A stretch of 26,272 bases of DNA from Chromera velia. Its lineage: Eukaryota > Sar > Chromeraceae. Positions 1-10,030 of the stretch are shown in pieces. Under the pieces are notes generated by a model, which worked only from the letters and a program-made list of their open reading frames with translations, searched no databases and was not told the origin of the DNA. The translations under genes and the position numbers were made by a program. The stretch covers positions 2,501 to 28,772 of the forward strand of contig JAHBMJ010000704.1 in NCBI GenBank assembly GCA_018398765.1, read 5' to 3'. The first letter of the stretch is position 1. The number at the start of each line of letters is the position of its first letter.

Positions 1-800
1 CTGATGGTGACTGAATGTGGCTGCTGGCTGACTGACCAACGAGCTGAACGGCTTACGGATTGACTACTGACTCGCTCGCTCACAGGCTGGCTGACTGATT
101 GGCTGAGAGGTTGATTGACTGACTGACTGGCTGATTGGCTGCGAGGCCGACTGACTGACTGACTGGACTGACTGACTCACTGACTGACAAGCTGACTGAC
201 TGACTGACTGACTCACTGACTGACAGGCTGACTGACTGACTGACTGACTGACTCACTGACTGACTGACTCACTGACTGACTCACTGACTCACTGAATGAC
301 AGGCTGATTGACTGACTGACTGACAGGCTGACTGACTGACTGACTCACTGACTCACTGAATGACAGGCTGACTGACTGACTGACTGACTGACTGACTGAC
401 TGACTGACTGACAGGCTGACTGACTGACTGACTGACGGACTGACCGACTGACCGGCTCACTGACTGACTGGCTAGTTGGCTGGCTGCCTGACTGGGTGGC
501 TAACTGACGTGCCGGCTGACTGATGGTGACTGAATGTGGCTGCTGGCTGACTGACCAACGAGTTGAATGGCTTACGGATTGACTGCTGACTCGCTCGCTC
601 ACAGGCTGGCTGACTGGCTGAGTGGCTGACTGGCTGACTGGCTGACTAACTGGCCGACTGACTGATTGTGCATGACTCACCGTGACTGGCGAGATAACTG
701 GCTAACTGACTGGTTTACTGCATGGCAGACTGAACGGCTTATGCAGTGACTCACATACATACGGACTGACTGCTGTATGACCGGCTCGCTGACTGGCTGA
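1..800. repeat. Degenerate GACT tetranucleotide satellite with higher-order period
   Basis: The stretch is built almost entirely of CTGA/GACT tetranucleotides mixed with CTGG and CTCA variants. The purest runs lie at about 180-440. A longer unit is superimposed: the sequence that opens the window (CTGATGGTGACTGAATG and the roughly 100 bases after it) recurs at 520 with few changes, giving a period of 519 bp. The array therefore very probably continues to the left of the window. It decays gradually after about 780. Long open frames here (Ser-Val-Ser-Gln repeats on the minus strand) are translations of the satellite, not genes. Confidence 0.93.
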
Positions 801-1411
801 CTAGCTGACTGAGTGAAGGAGGAATCACTTCAGCCGAAGGGCAAGGTCACGAGAGCTTAAGATCTCCTCGTTGGCTCACTCATCCATGCTATATTTATTG
901 GGGGGCAAATCAATGCAGTCATAATGCAGCCCATCTTGTATTTTTTGGCTCTCAGAGCTGGCATGCGGATGCACTATGCCAGCAAGTTCACTTTTGACTG
1001 ACCTTCAGCCTCTGACATGCAGTGTTGAACGACTCCTGAACTCTTGTCTCCTCTTCTTCAGTCGCCATGCTAGAGGCTGGAGGGATCTAAGGGGCGTGCA
1101 AGTGGCAGAGGAGCCCAGACAAGGTGAAGGACCATGAGAGTTGAAGGGAGGTGGAGGACATCGTGGAGTCCTCTATGCATGCAAAACGAACCCCGGTTTT
1201 GTTGACAGGTTGGACTGCCGCCACAAAAACCCCCGGGGTTGTTTATTTTGGGCTTGCAGCCTCTGGATGCCGCCGCCAAAAAAGGTAGAGGTTCCAAATA
1301 GGACAAGGGGGTGATGCTGCATGCGGACGTGGCTGCATGGCCCCGGATAGCGTAGCGTGGGGCTCTTAAAATTTGTACTGCACGTGGGATAACACAATTT
1401 TGCTATAGTCT
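801..1411. other. Unassigned sequence between satellite and LINE array
   Basis: This stretch has mixed base composition and no reading frame that looks coding. The short open frames on the minus strand at 1070-1397 overlap each other in different phases and have no recognisable content. The last bases before 1412 adjoin the first unit of the LINE-derived tandem array. I see no RNA gene or regulatory motif. Confidence 0.6.
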
Positions 1412-1500
1412 CTGCACACTAAGTACGAGATCTCCATAAAAATGATGATCGAGGTTAATCGAGGTTTTTATAAAAAAAGTGTTTAACATAGAAAAAAAAG

Positions 1501-1651
1501 TTTCCAATTGGTTCCAATTGGATTCTAATTGGAAATTTTCCAATTCAAAATATATGTGATTTCCAATTGGAAAATTGGATTTCCAATATATTTCTAATTG
1601 AAAATCAAAATTTCCAATATATTTCCAATTGGAAATCAAAATTTCCAATTA
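1501..1651. repeat. CCAATTGG palindrome cluster, unit 1
   Basis: About 150 bp are made mostly of TTCCAATTGGAAAT and its variants, each a near-perfect palindrome centred on AATT, separated by short A/T stretches. The copies can pair with themselves and with each other. It lies close to the 3' end of the element on the minus strand. Confidence 0.8.
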
Positions 1652-2030
1652 TATTTTTTAAAGGTTAAATATTTACATAAAACTAATTCTAATCACTAAT
1701 TCGTGTTCATACAGATTTGAAATCTTTGAGTTTTAAAATATTTTTAAATATTTATGCTGCCAAAATTATGGATAAAACTAAAGCTTTGTACACCAAGTTT
1801 TTGATATATAAAAAAATGTTTCCAAAGCGAAAAGTAGAAGAATGTTTTGTCAGCTTGTATTCAACGGTTTCTATCAGTCTGTAGAGTCAGTACTATTGCG
1901 AGGTCTGTCTCTTTGCACTCATCCTTGACTCGCCCCTCCAGCGGAGTGTTCATCCATGATCTAGTCTTTTAATCATCCAATCATTCTTCTCTGTCCTCCT
2001 TATTGCAACACTGTATTACCTCGACGGTTG

Positions 2031-2312
2031 TCTTAGAGAGGGAGGGGGCCTCGATGTTTGACAATGTATATGGGGGGAGAGGGGCCGGCCTCGATGTTTG
2101 TGTGGGGAGGGAGGGGGCCTCAATGGTTGTGTTAGAGAGGGAGGGGGCCTCGATAGTTATGTGAAGAGGGGGAGGGCCTCGGTGTTTGTGTAGAGAGGGA
2201 GGGGCTCGATGTTTTTATGGAGAGGGAGGAGGCCAGCCTCAATGTTTATGTAGACTCCAAGAGGGAGGGGGCCCAGTGTTGGAGAGAAAGAGGATCTCGA
2301 TGGTTGTGTGGA
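2031..2312. repeat. G-rich ~30-bp minisatellite, unit 1
   Basis: About nine degenerate copies of a roughly 30-bp unit with core GAGAGGGAGGGGGCCTCGATG followed by TTTGTGTG-like spacers. The plus strand is strongly G-rich with several GGG runs per unit, so G-quadruplex formation is conceivable. Short open frames across it (for example 2186-2398) are translations of the repeat. Confidence 0.82.
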
Positions 2313-3410
2313 GTCCTTTTTATCGGATTGTGCCTCGCTGTCTGCTTATTTTTCATAGTATAGCTGCAGTGGATAAATTTCAATTTCAATTTTTATAAAT
2401 ACATTTGGAACCTGACAACCGCTATGATGAATAAATCTAGGAATAAATGTATATAAACAAACAAGATAAACAAATATAAACAGAATTTAAGACACATTTA
2501 GAATTATATTCTCATGTTTAGTTTTTAGAGTTTTTCAATGTATGTATGGATTTTAAAGTATAGATTAGAGTATTTTAGTTAAAAAAATTAGAATTAATGT
2601 TTTAAAATATAATTTTTTAATGTAACATATATTATTGTCAATTGATTGAACGCTAGATTCAACTTTATATATTTAGTTTCTATTCTTCTTTATCTTAATA
2701 TATTGATTCATTATTTTATATAAAACGAATTATAACTATTTATTACCGTTTTTTAAAATTCTGACTTATTGGTAAAGGTCCACTTACCATAACATATGTT
2801 TCTCTTCTTTTATTCTGATTGAGCTAGATTTCGGTAGAAAGAGGACAAGGCCACGCGTTCCTTATGAGGATGTAAGACCACTCTGCCTTACCGCAGGAAT
2901 TCAGTGAGTGGCCGTCACGGAAAAACCGTTCTTGCCTGTGTTATCTTCCTTCGTGAGAGAAGACTGCCCTAGCAGTGTCTGTCCAGCTGCGTATCGAACC
3001 TACCAAACGTCAGACGCTCATTTATGGGCCAATGGCGATGGTGAATGATGATGGTGATGATAAAAAAACATGCTTTATACAACCTATTTTATTCTTTATT
3101 TCATTTCCATAAACAGGCTACTTTAATTATTGAGTTTAATATTCTAGGTCACCCCACAATTATTAACTACTTACTTACTTACTTAATTGTGGTTAAGCCT
3201 AGAGTCTCTGAAACTAGAGACAAATGGCAACCTATGCATACAGTTGTAAACAAAAGGAGCAAACCGCCGCAGCTTAGCCTGCTTCTGCATGAATATGAAC
3301 AACCACGACCCTCCGCAGCCTAGGCTGAAGCTAAAGGCTGAACAACCACACAAGACGCGCGTGCACTCATTTCAGACAAGCTTTGATCAGTGCACTTGAC
3401 GCGCGTACAC

Positions 3411-4586
3411 TCATTTCAGACAAGTTTCGATCAGTGCACTTACCTTTTTTGGCTCCTGGTCCACAATGAATGAAACGAGCTCTCTTACATATGTCTCTTC
3501 TTCCCCGATACCTCTTCCCCCAGCTGCAGCAGTCCATCTTGCTCTACAGACCCTTTCACCAATTCTTGTTCTCTCTTTCACTCTCTCTGCCAGCGAATGA
3601 AGTTTGGATCTAAGCTGCTCTGTTCACACGCATGCAGACAATCGATGCACCGCATCGTCGATCACCTTTTTACCTTCGACTGCAGGACAGTGAATACAGT
3701 GTTCTTCGCAGGATCCACCGTGTCTCTTTCCCCCACTAGCACATGCTCGAAGGAGAGAAGTGAAAAGAGAACCACCAGACAAGAGAGAGCGAGGCAGAGT
3801 ACGCAATTGAACTGTNCCATGCATCCCAGACTGCCCGAGGAACCTCCCTTTCTGTTCTCTTTATGCTTTCTATGAAACCTCCCAACCGACAAGAAAGGAT
3901 CTCTCTCATGGGACACACCTCAACCGGAACTAAAGTTGGCACTTTGAAAGAGTTATAGGGCAAACGGAATGTCCAGCGCACAAATCGAAGCTGCAATGCA
4001 TCAAGTGCAACGATATCTCTCTGACTTACCGGCAAGGCTTCTAGCGAGTACGTTGCCACCGGCTCCCAGAGCGCCTGCAGTAAACGAACTTTGCATCGGG
4101 GGGGCAAAGGACCTAAGGATGAACAAGTGCCCATCACTGCCCCCAAACAGCGTTCAGCACTTTCAAGTCGGTCCCTGACTGACTTTCGTGGGTCCCCTCC
4201 CTCAAACACACGACACCCAAGGTATTTATAGCTCTCTACACGTTCAACTGTCTTCCCTTCAAAAGTCACTTCCCCTTCTATTTCCCTTCTTGAGCCTGAG
4301 AGTGCGAGAACTTTTGTTTTCTTTAAATTCACTTTCAACCCATGTTCCTGACAATAAGAGGCCAAATGGTCCAAACGCCACTGTAGGTCAGAAGAAGAGT
4401 GAGCAAAAATAACAAGATTGTCTGCGTAACCTATGCTCTCAAGCAGTAAGTCCGCCAATCTTACCTCCTCAGGGATACGGGGTCGCTGCTCCGTTGTTTC
4501 ACTCTCCTCCCTCCTCTCTCCGTATTCTCCCCCCCTCTGTCTTTCATCCGTATCTGATTTCCCATCTAAGCCGTTAACAGCTTCCC
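3411..4586 (-). pseudogene. Truncated LINE reverse transcriptase, unit 1
   Basis: Remnant of the C-terminal part of a non-LTR retrotransposon reverse transcriptase. It begins just upstream of catalytic motif C, which here reads Tyr-Ala-Asp-Asn (4417-4428, complement) instead of YADD. The usual downstream blocks follow: the GLKVN..KTKVL block, the YKYLG block, and a Leu/Arg-rich thumb-like region. An assembly N at 3816 removes about 324 bp present in unit 2 and scrambles the frame there. Beyond it the Cys-His region (C-x2-C-x12-H-x4-C) resumes, but an in-frame TGA at 3624-3626 cuts it; unit 2 has CGA at the same place. The fingers and most of the palm are missing at the unit junction, so it cannot be an active enzyme. 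Confidence 0.85.
3816..3816. other. Assembly N hiding about 324 bp
   Basis: A single N joins sequence that in unit 2 lies 324 bp apart (6990 and 7315). The offset between units changes from 3175 to 3498 exactly here. The N is therefore a placeholder or collapsed gap, not one unknown base. Confidence 0.9.
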
Positions 4587-4675
4587 CTGCACACTAAGTA
4601 TGAGATCTCTATAAAAATGATGATCAAGGTTAATCGAGGTTTTTGTAAAAAAAGTGTTTAACATAGAAAAAAAAG

Positions 4676-4826
4676 TTTCTAATTGGTTCCAATTGGATTC
4701 TAATTGGAAATTTTCCAATTCAAAATGTATGTGATTTCCAATTGGAAAATTGGATTTCCAATATATTTCTAATTAGAAATCAAAATTTCCAATATATTTC
4801 CAATTGGAAATCAAAATTTCCAATTA
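4676..4826. repeat. CCAATTGG palindrome cluster, unit 2
   Basis: Counterpart of the cluster at 1501-1651. It differs from unit 1 by four substitutions in this block, all transitions, for example CCAATTGG to CTAATTGG. Confidence 0.8.
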
Positions 4827-5205
4827 TATTTTTTAAAGGTTAAATATTTACATAAAACTAATTCTAATCACTAATTCGTGTTCATACAGATTTGAAATCT
4901 TTGAGTTTTAAAATATTTTTAAATATTTATGCTGCCAAAATTATAGATAAAACTAAAGCTTTGTACACCAAGTTTTTGATATATAAAAAAATGTTTCCAA
5001 AACGAAAAGTAGAAGAGTGTTTTGTCAGCTTGTATTCAACGGTTTCTATCAGTCTGTAGAGTCAGTACTATTGCGAGGTCTGTCTCTTTGCACTCATCCT
5101 TGACTCGCCCCTCCGGTGGAGTGTTCATCCATGATCTAGTCTTTTAATCATCCAATCATTCTTCTCTGTCCTCCTTATTGCAACACTGTATTACCTCGAT
5201 GGTTG

Positions 5206-5487
5206 TCTTAGAGAGGGAGGGGGCCTCGATGTTTGACAATGTATATGGAGGGAGAGGGGCCGGCCTCAATGTTTGTGTGGGGAGGGAGGGGGCTTCGATG
5301 GTTGTGTTGGAGAGGGAGGGGGCCTCGATAGTTATGTGAAGAGGGGGAGGGCCTCGGTGTTTGTGTGGAGAGGGAGGGGCTCGATGTTTTTATGGAGAGG
5401 GAGGAGGCCAGCCTCAGTGTTTATGTAGACTCCGAGAAGGAGGGGGCCCAGTGTTGGAGAGAAAGAGGATCTCGATGGTTGTGTGGA
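5206..5487. repeat. G-rich ~30-bp minisatellite, unit 2
   Basis: Counterpart of the array at 2031-2312 with the same number and order of degenerate units. This shows the minisatellite was already present before the large tandem duplication. Confidence 0.82.
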
Positions 5488-6585
5488 GTCCTTTTTATCG
5501 GATTGTGCCTCGCTGTCTGCTTATTTTTCATAGTATAGCTGCAGTGGATAAATTTCAATTTCAATTTTTATAAATATATTTGGAACCTGACAACCGCTAT
5601 GATGAATAAATCTAGGAATAAATGTATATAAATAAACAAGATAAACAAATATAAACAGAATTTAAGACACATTTAGAATCATATTCTCGTGTTTAGTTTT
5701 TAGAGTTTTTCAATGTATGTATGGATTTTAAAGTATAGATTAGAGTATTTTAGTTAAAAAAATTAGAATTAATGTTTTAAAATATAATTTTTTAATGTAA
5801 CATATATTATTGTCAATTGATTGAACGCTAGATTCAACTTTATATATTTAGTTTCTATTCTTCTTTATCTTAATATATTGATTCATTATTTGATATAAAA
5901 CGAATTATAACTATTTATTACCGTTTTTTAAAATTCTGACTTGTTGGTAAAGGTCCACTTACCATGACATATGTTTCTCTTCTTCTATTCTGATTGAGCT
6001 AGATTTCGGTAGAAAGAGGACAAGGCCATGCGTTCCTTATGAGGATGTAAGACCACTCTGCCTTACCGCAGGAATTCAGTGAGTGGCCATCACGGGAAAA
6101 CCGTTCTTGCCTGTGTTATCTTCCTTCGTGGGAGAAGACTGCCCTAGCAGTGTCTGTCCAGCTGCGTATCGAACCTACCAAACGTCAGACGCTCATTTAT
6201 GGGCCAATGGCGATGGTGAATCATGATGGTGATGATAAAAAAACATGCTTTATACAACCTATTTTATTCTTCATTTCATTTCTATAAACAGGCTACTTTA
6301 ATTATTGAGTTTAATATTCTAGGTCACCCCACAATTATTAACTACTTACTTACTTACTTAATTGTGGTTAAGCCTAGAGTCTCTGAAACTAGAGACAAAT
6401 GGCAACCTATGCATGCAGTTGTAAACAAAAGGAGCAAACCGCCGCAGCTTAGCCTGCTCCTGCATGAATATGAACAACCACGACCTTCCGCAGCCTAGGC
6501 TGAAGCTAAAGGCTGAACAACCACACAAGACGCGCGTGCACTCATTTCAGACAAGCTTTGATCAGTGCACTTGACGCACGTACAC

Positions 6586-8084
6586 TCATTTTAGACAAGT
6601 TTCGATCAGTGCACTTACCTTTTTTGGCTCCTGGTCTACAATGAATGAAACGAGCTCTCTTACATATGTTTCTTCTTCCCCGATACCTCTTCCCCCAGCT
6701 GCAGCAGTCCATCTTGCTCTACAGACCCTTTCACCAATTCTTGTTCTCTCTTTCACTCTCTCTGCCAGCGAATGAAGTTTGGATCTAAGCTGCTCTGTTC
6801 GCACGCATGCAGACAATCGATGCACCGCATCGTCGATCACCTTTTTACCTTCGACTGCAGGACAGTGAATACAGTGTTCTTCGCAGGATCCACCGTGTCT
6901 CTTTCCCCCACTAGCACATGCTCGAAGGAAAGAAGTGAAAAGAGAACCACCAGACAAGAGAGAGCGAGGCAGAGTACGCAATTGAACTGTATAACCCTAC
7001 CCCCTTCTAACCTTCCCCCCTAAAAGCAACATGGCCAGACGCTGGTGCGATCGGTTTTCTATCTGAAAATTACTCAGTCGGGAGTTGCGTGGATAGATGC
7101 CACATGAACGGGTGAGCCTATGCTTGCCGACGGGTCTTGAAGTCAACCATTCCGACAATCATTCTGAGGCTCCCCTTTCCCTCGCTTTCTGCCCGAGTAT
7201 CCATTTATTCGTTCTGTTTCTCCCTCTCTGGCTTTCTTCTCTCAAAAGATCTGGTGCGATTGTCTGAAGCATGCTACTGGCTGAATTGGCCCACACCGGG
7301 GTCAACGATCTATGCCATGCATCCCAGACTGCCCGAGGAACCTCCTTTTCTGTTCTCTTTATGCTTTTTATGAAACCTCCCAACCGACAAGAAAGGATCT
7401 CTCTCATGGGACGCACCCCAACCGAAACTAAAGTTGGCACCTTGAAAGAGTTATAGGGCAAACGGAATGTCCAGCGCACAAATCGAAGCTGCAATGCATC
7501 AAGTGCAACGATATCTCTCTGACTTACCGGCAAGGCTTCTAGCGAGTACGTTGCCACCGGCTCCCAGAGCGCCTGCAGTAAACGAACTTTGCATCGGGGG
7601 GGCAAAGGACCTAAGGATGAACAAGTGCCCATCACTGCCCCTAAACAGCGTTCAGCACTTTCAAGTCGGTCCCTGACTGACTTTCGTGGGTCCTCTCCCT
7701 CAAACACACGACACCCAAGGTATTTATAGCTCTCTACACGTTCAACTGTCTTCTCTTCAAAAGTCACTTCCCCTTCTATTTCCCTTCTTGAGCCTGAGAG
7801 TGCGAGAACTTTTGTTTTCTTTAAATTCACTTTCAACCCATGTTCCTGACAATAAGAGGCCAAATGGTCCAAACGCCACTGTAGGTCAGAAGAAGAGTGA
7901 GCAAAAATAACAAGATTGTCTGCGTAACCTATGCTCTCAAGCAGTAAATCCGCCAATCTTACCTCCTCAGGGATACGGGGTCGCTGCTCCGTTGTTTCAC
8001 TCTCTTCCCTCCTCTCTCCGTATTCTCCCCCCCTCTGTCTTTCATCCGTATCTGACTCTCCATCCAAGCCGTTAACAGCTTCCC
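6586..8084 (-). pseudogene. Truncated LINE reverse transcriptase, unit 2
   Basis: Same element as in unit 1, without the gap. One reading frame runs from the unit junction (8084) to a TGA at 6586-6588. It is interrupted by TGA at 7159-7161 and TAG at 6997-6999 but contains no frameshift. The first 40 or so residues are charged and precede motif C (YADN, 7915-7926). The stretch after it has the typical LINE order: GLKVN..KTKVL, YKYLG, a helical thumb-like region, then the C-terminal C-x2-C-x12-H-x4-C motif near 6810-6880, common to the C-termini of many LINE proteins. Upstream palm motifs are absent. The Asp-to-Asn change in motif C is present in both units, so it predates the tandem duplication. 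The clade cannot be set from this fragment. Confidence 0.87.
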
Positions 8085-8173
8085 CTGCACACTAAGTACG
8101 AGATCTCCATAAAAATGATGATCGAGGTTAATCGAGGTTTTTGTAAAAAAAGTGTTTAACATAGAAAAAAAAG

Positions 8174-8324
8174 TTTCTAATTAGTTCCAATTGGATTCTA
8201 ATTGGAAATTTTCCAATTCAAAATGTATATGATTTCCAATTAGAAAATTGGATTTCCAATATATTTCTAATTGGAAATCAAAATTTCCAATATATTTCCA
8301 ATTGGAAATCAAAATTTCCAATTA
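8174..8324. repeat. CCAATTGG palindrome cluster, unit 3
   Basis: Third copy. Four positions differ from unit 2 and all are G/A changes directly after a T (TpG versus TpA). Several of these break the symmetry of individual palindromes. Confidence 0.8.
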
Positions 8325-8703
8325 TATTTTTTAAAGGTTAAATATTTACATAAAACTAATTCTAATCACTAATTCGTGTTCATACAGATTTGAAATCTTT
8401 GAGTTTTAAAATATTTTTAAATATTTATGCTGCCAAAATTATAGATAAAACTAAAGCTTTGTACACCAAGTTTTTGATATATAAAAAAATGTTTCCAAAG
8501 CAAAAAGTAGAAGAGTGTTTTGTCAGCTTGTATTCAACGGTTTCTATCAGTTTGTAGAGTTAGTACTATTGCGAGGTCTGTCTCTTTGCACTCATCCTTG
8601 ACTTGCCCCTCCGGCGGAGTGTTCATCTATGATCTAGTCTTTTAATCATCCAATCATTCTTCTCTGTCCTCCTTATTGCAACACTGTATTACCTCGACGG
8701 TTG

Positions 8704-8985
8704 TCTTAGAGAGGGAGGGGGCCTCGATGTTTGACAATGTATATGGAGGGAGAGGGGCCGGCCTCAATGTTTGTGTGGGGAGGGAGGGGGCTTCGATGGT
8801 TGTGTTGGAGAGGGAGGGGGCCTCGATAGTTATGTGAAGAGGGGGAGGGCCTCGGTGTTTGTGTGGAGAGGGAGGGGCTCGATGTTTTTATGGAGAGGGA
8901 GGAGGCCAGCCTCAGTGTTTATGTAGACTCCAAGAGGGAAGGGGCCCAGTGTTGGAGAGAGAGGGGATCTCGATGGTTATGTGGA
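8704..8985. repeat. G-rich ~30-bp minisatellite, unit 3
   Basis: Third copy of the same degenerate array, in the same order of variants. It differs from the others mainly by C/T and G/A changes. Confidence 0.82.
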
Positions 8986-10030
8986 GTCCTTTTTATCGGA
9001 TTCTGCCTCGCTGTCTGCTTGTTTTTCATAGTATAACTGCAGTGGATAAATTTCAATTTCAATTTTTATAAATACATTTGGAACCTGACAACCGCTATGA
9101 TGAATAAATCTAGGAATAAATGTATATAAACAAACAAGATAAATAAATATAAACAGAATTTAAGACACATTTAGAATCATATTCTCGTGTTTAGTTTTTA
9201 GAGTTTTTCAATGTATGTATGGATTTTAAAGTATATATTAGAGTATTTTAGTTAAAAAAATTAGAATTAATGTTTTAAAATATAATTTTTTAATGTAACA
9301 TATATTATTGTCAATTGATTGAACGCTAGATTCAACTTTATATATTTAGTTTCTATTCTTCTTTATCTTAATATATTGATTCATTATTTGATATAAAACG
9401 AATTATAATTATTTATTACCGTTTTTTAAAATTCCGACTTGTTGGTAAAGGTCCACTTACCATGACATATGTTTCTCTTCTTTTATTCTGATTGAGCTAG
9501 ATTTCGGTAGAAAGAGGACAAGGCCACGCGTTCCTTGTGAGGATGTAAGACCACTCTGCCTTGCCGCAGGAATTCAGTGAGTGGCCGTCACGGAAAAACC
9601 GTTCTTGCCTGTGTTATCTTCCTTCGTGGGAGAAGACTGCCCTAGTAGTGTCTATCCAGCTGCGTATCGAACCTACCAAACGTCAGACGCTCATTTATGG
9701 GCCGATGGCGATGGTGAATGATGATGGTGATAATGAAAAAACATGCTTTATGCAACCTATTTTATTCTTCATTTCATGTCCATAAACAGGCTACTTTAAT
9801 TATTGAGTTTAATATTCTAGGTCACCCCACAATTATTAACTATTTACTTATAGCTATTTACATTAGTTATTTACTGGTGTTTTCACTACATGCGCTTATA
9901 TATGTAGAGCTATATGCAATGTGAAACTTGGAAGATTGATTGATAATTTATTTAATTGTTAATTTTTAGGTTCCATTATCAATTTTTGTTTAAAAATTTT
10001 GTTTCACTTCGAACGCAAACATTTTTTGCA

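Larger units (their letters stand above)
1412..4586 (-). repeat. LINE-derived tandem repeat, unit 1
   Basis: Unit 1 of a head-to-tail array. It aligns with 4587-8084 over its whole length at roughly 97-98% identity by eye. The alignment offset is 3175 bp up to the N at 3816 and 3498 bp after it. Read on the minus strand it begins inside a reverse transcriptase frame (4586), runs through the C-terminal part (to 3411), and continues into about 2 kb of AT-rich sequence ending at 1412. Its boundaries coincide with those of unit 2, including the same cut inside the coding frame. This points to duplication of an already truncated element rather than independent insertions. Confidence 0.88.
4587..8084 (-). 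repeat. LINE-derived tandem repeat, unit 2 (complete)
   Basis: This is the best preserved unit, 3498 bp. It includes a 324-bp segment (6991-7314) that is replaced by a single N in unit 1. On the minus strand the order is truncated reverse transcriptase (8084 to about 7160), a C-terminal Cys-His region (to 6586), then a long non-coding 3' portion with an ACTT microsatellite (about 6347-6360), a G-rich minisatellite (about 5206-5487) and a CCAATTGG cluster (4676-4826). Unit 3 begins directly at 8085 without intervening sequence. Confidence 0.88.
8085..9850 (-). repeat. LINE-derived tandem repeat, unit 3 (partial)
   Basis: It aligns with the first 1.76 kb of units 1 and 2, meaning the 3' non-coding part of the element on the minus strand, and lacks the reverse transcriptase. 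Homology stops at about 9850, at the point where units 1 and 2 carry a short ACTT microsatellite, so the breakpoint falls in or next to a simple repeat. The following 180 bp (9851-10030) are AT-rich with no feature I can name. Confidence 0.85.

Noticed and set aside
345-680. Ser-Val-Ser-Gln repeat protein on the minus strand
   Set aside because: It is a translation of the GACT satellite; open in several frames for the same reason.
2186-2398. 70-residue frame conserved in all three LINE units (also 5361 and 8859)
   Set aside because: Conservation follows from recent duplication of the whole unit; the frame covers the G-rich minisatellite and AT-rich flank and has no coding character.
3045-3323. 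92-residue plus-strand frame in LINE units
   Set aside because: Kept only because the units are nearly identical; it runs across the ACTT microsatellite and non-coding 3' region.
7467-7910. Plus-strand frames opposite the reverse transcriptase
   Set aside because: Antisense shadows of the LINE coding frame, which alone has recognisable motifs.
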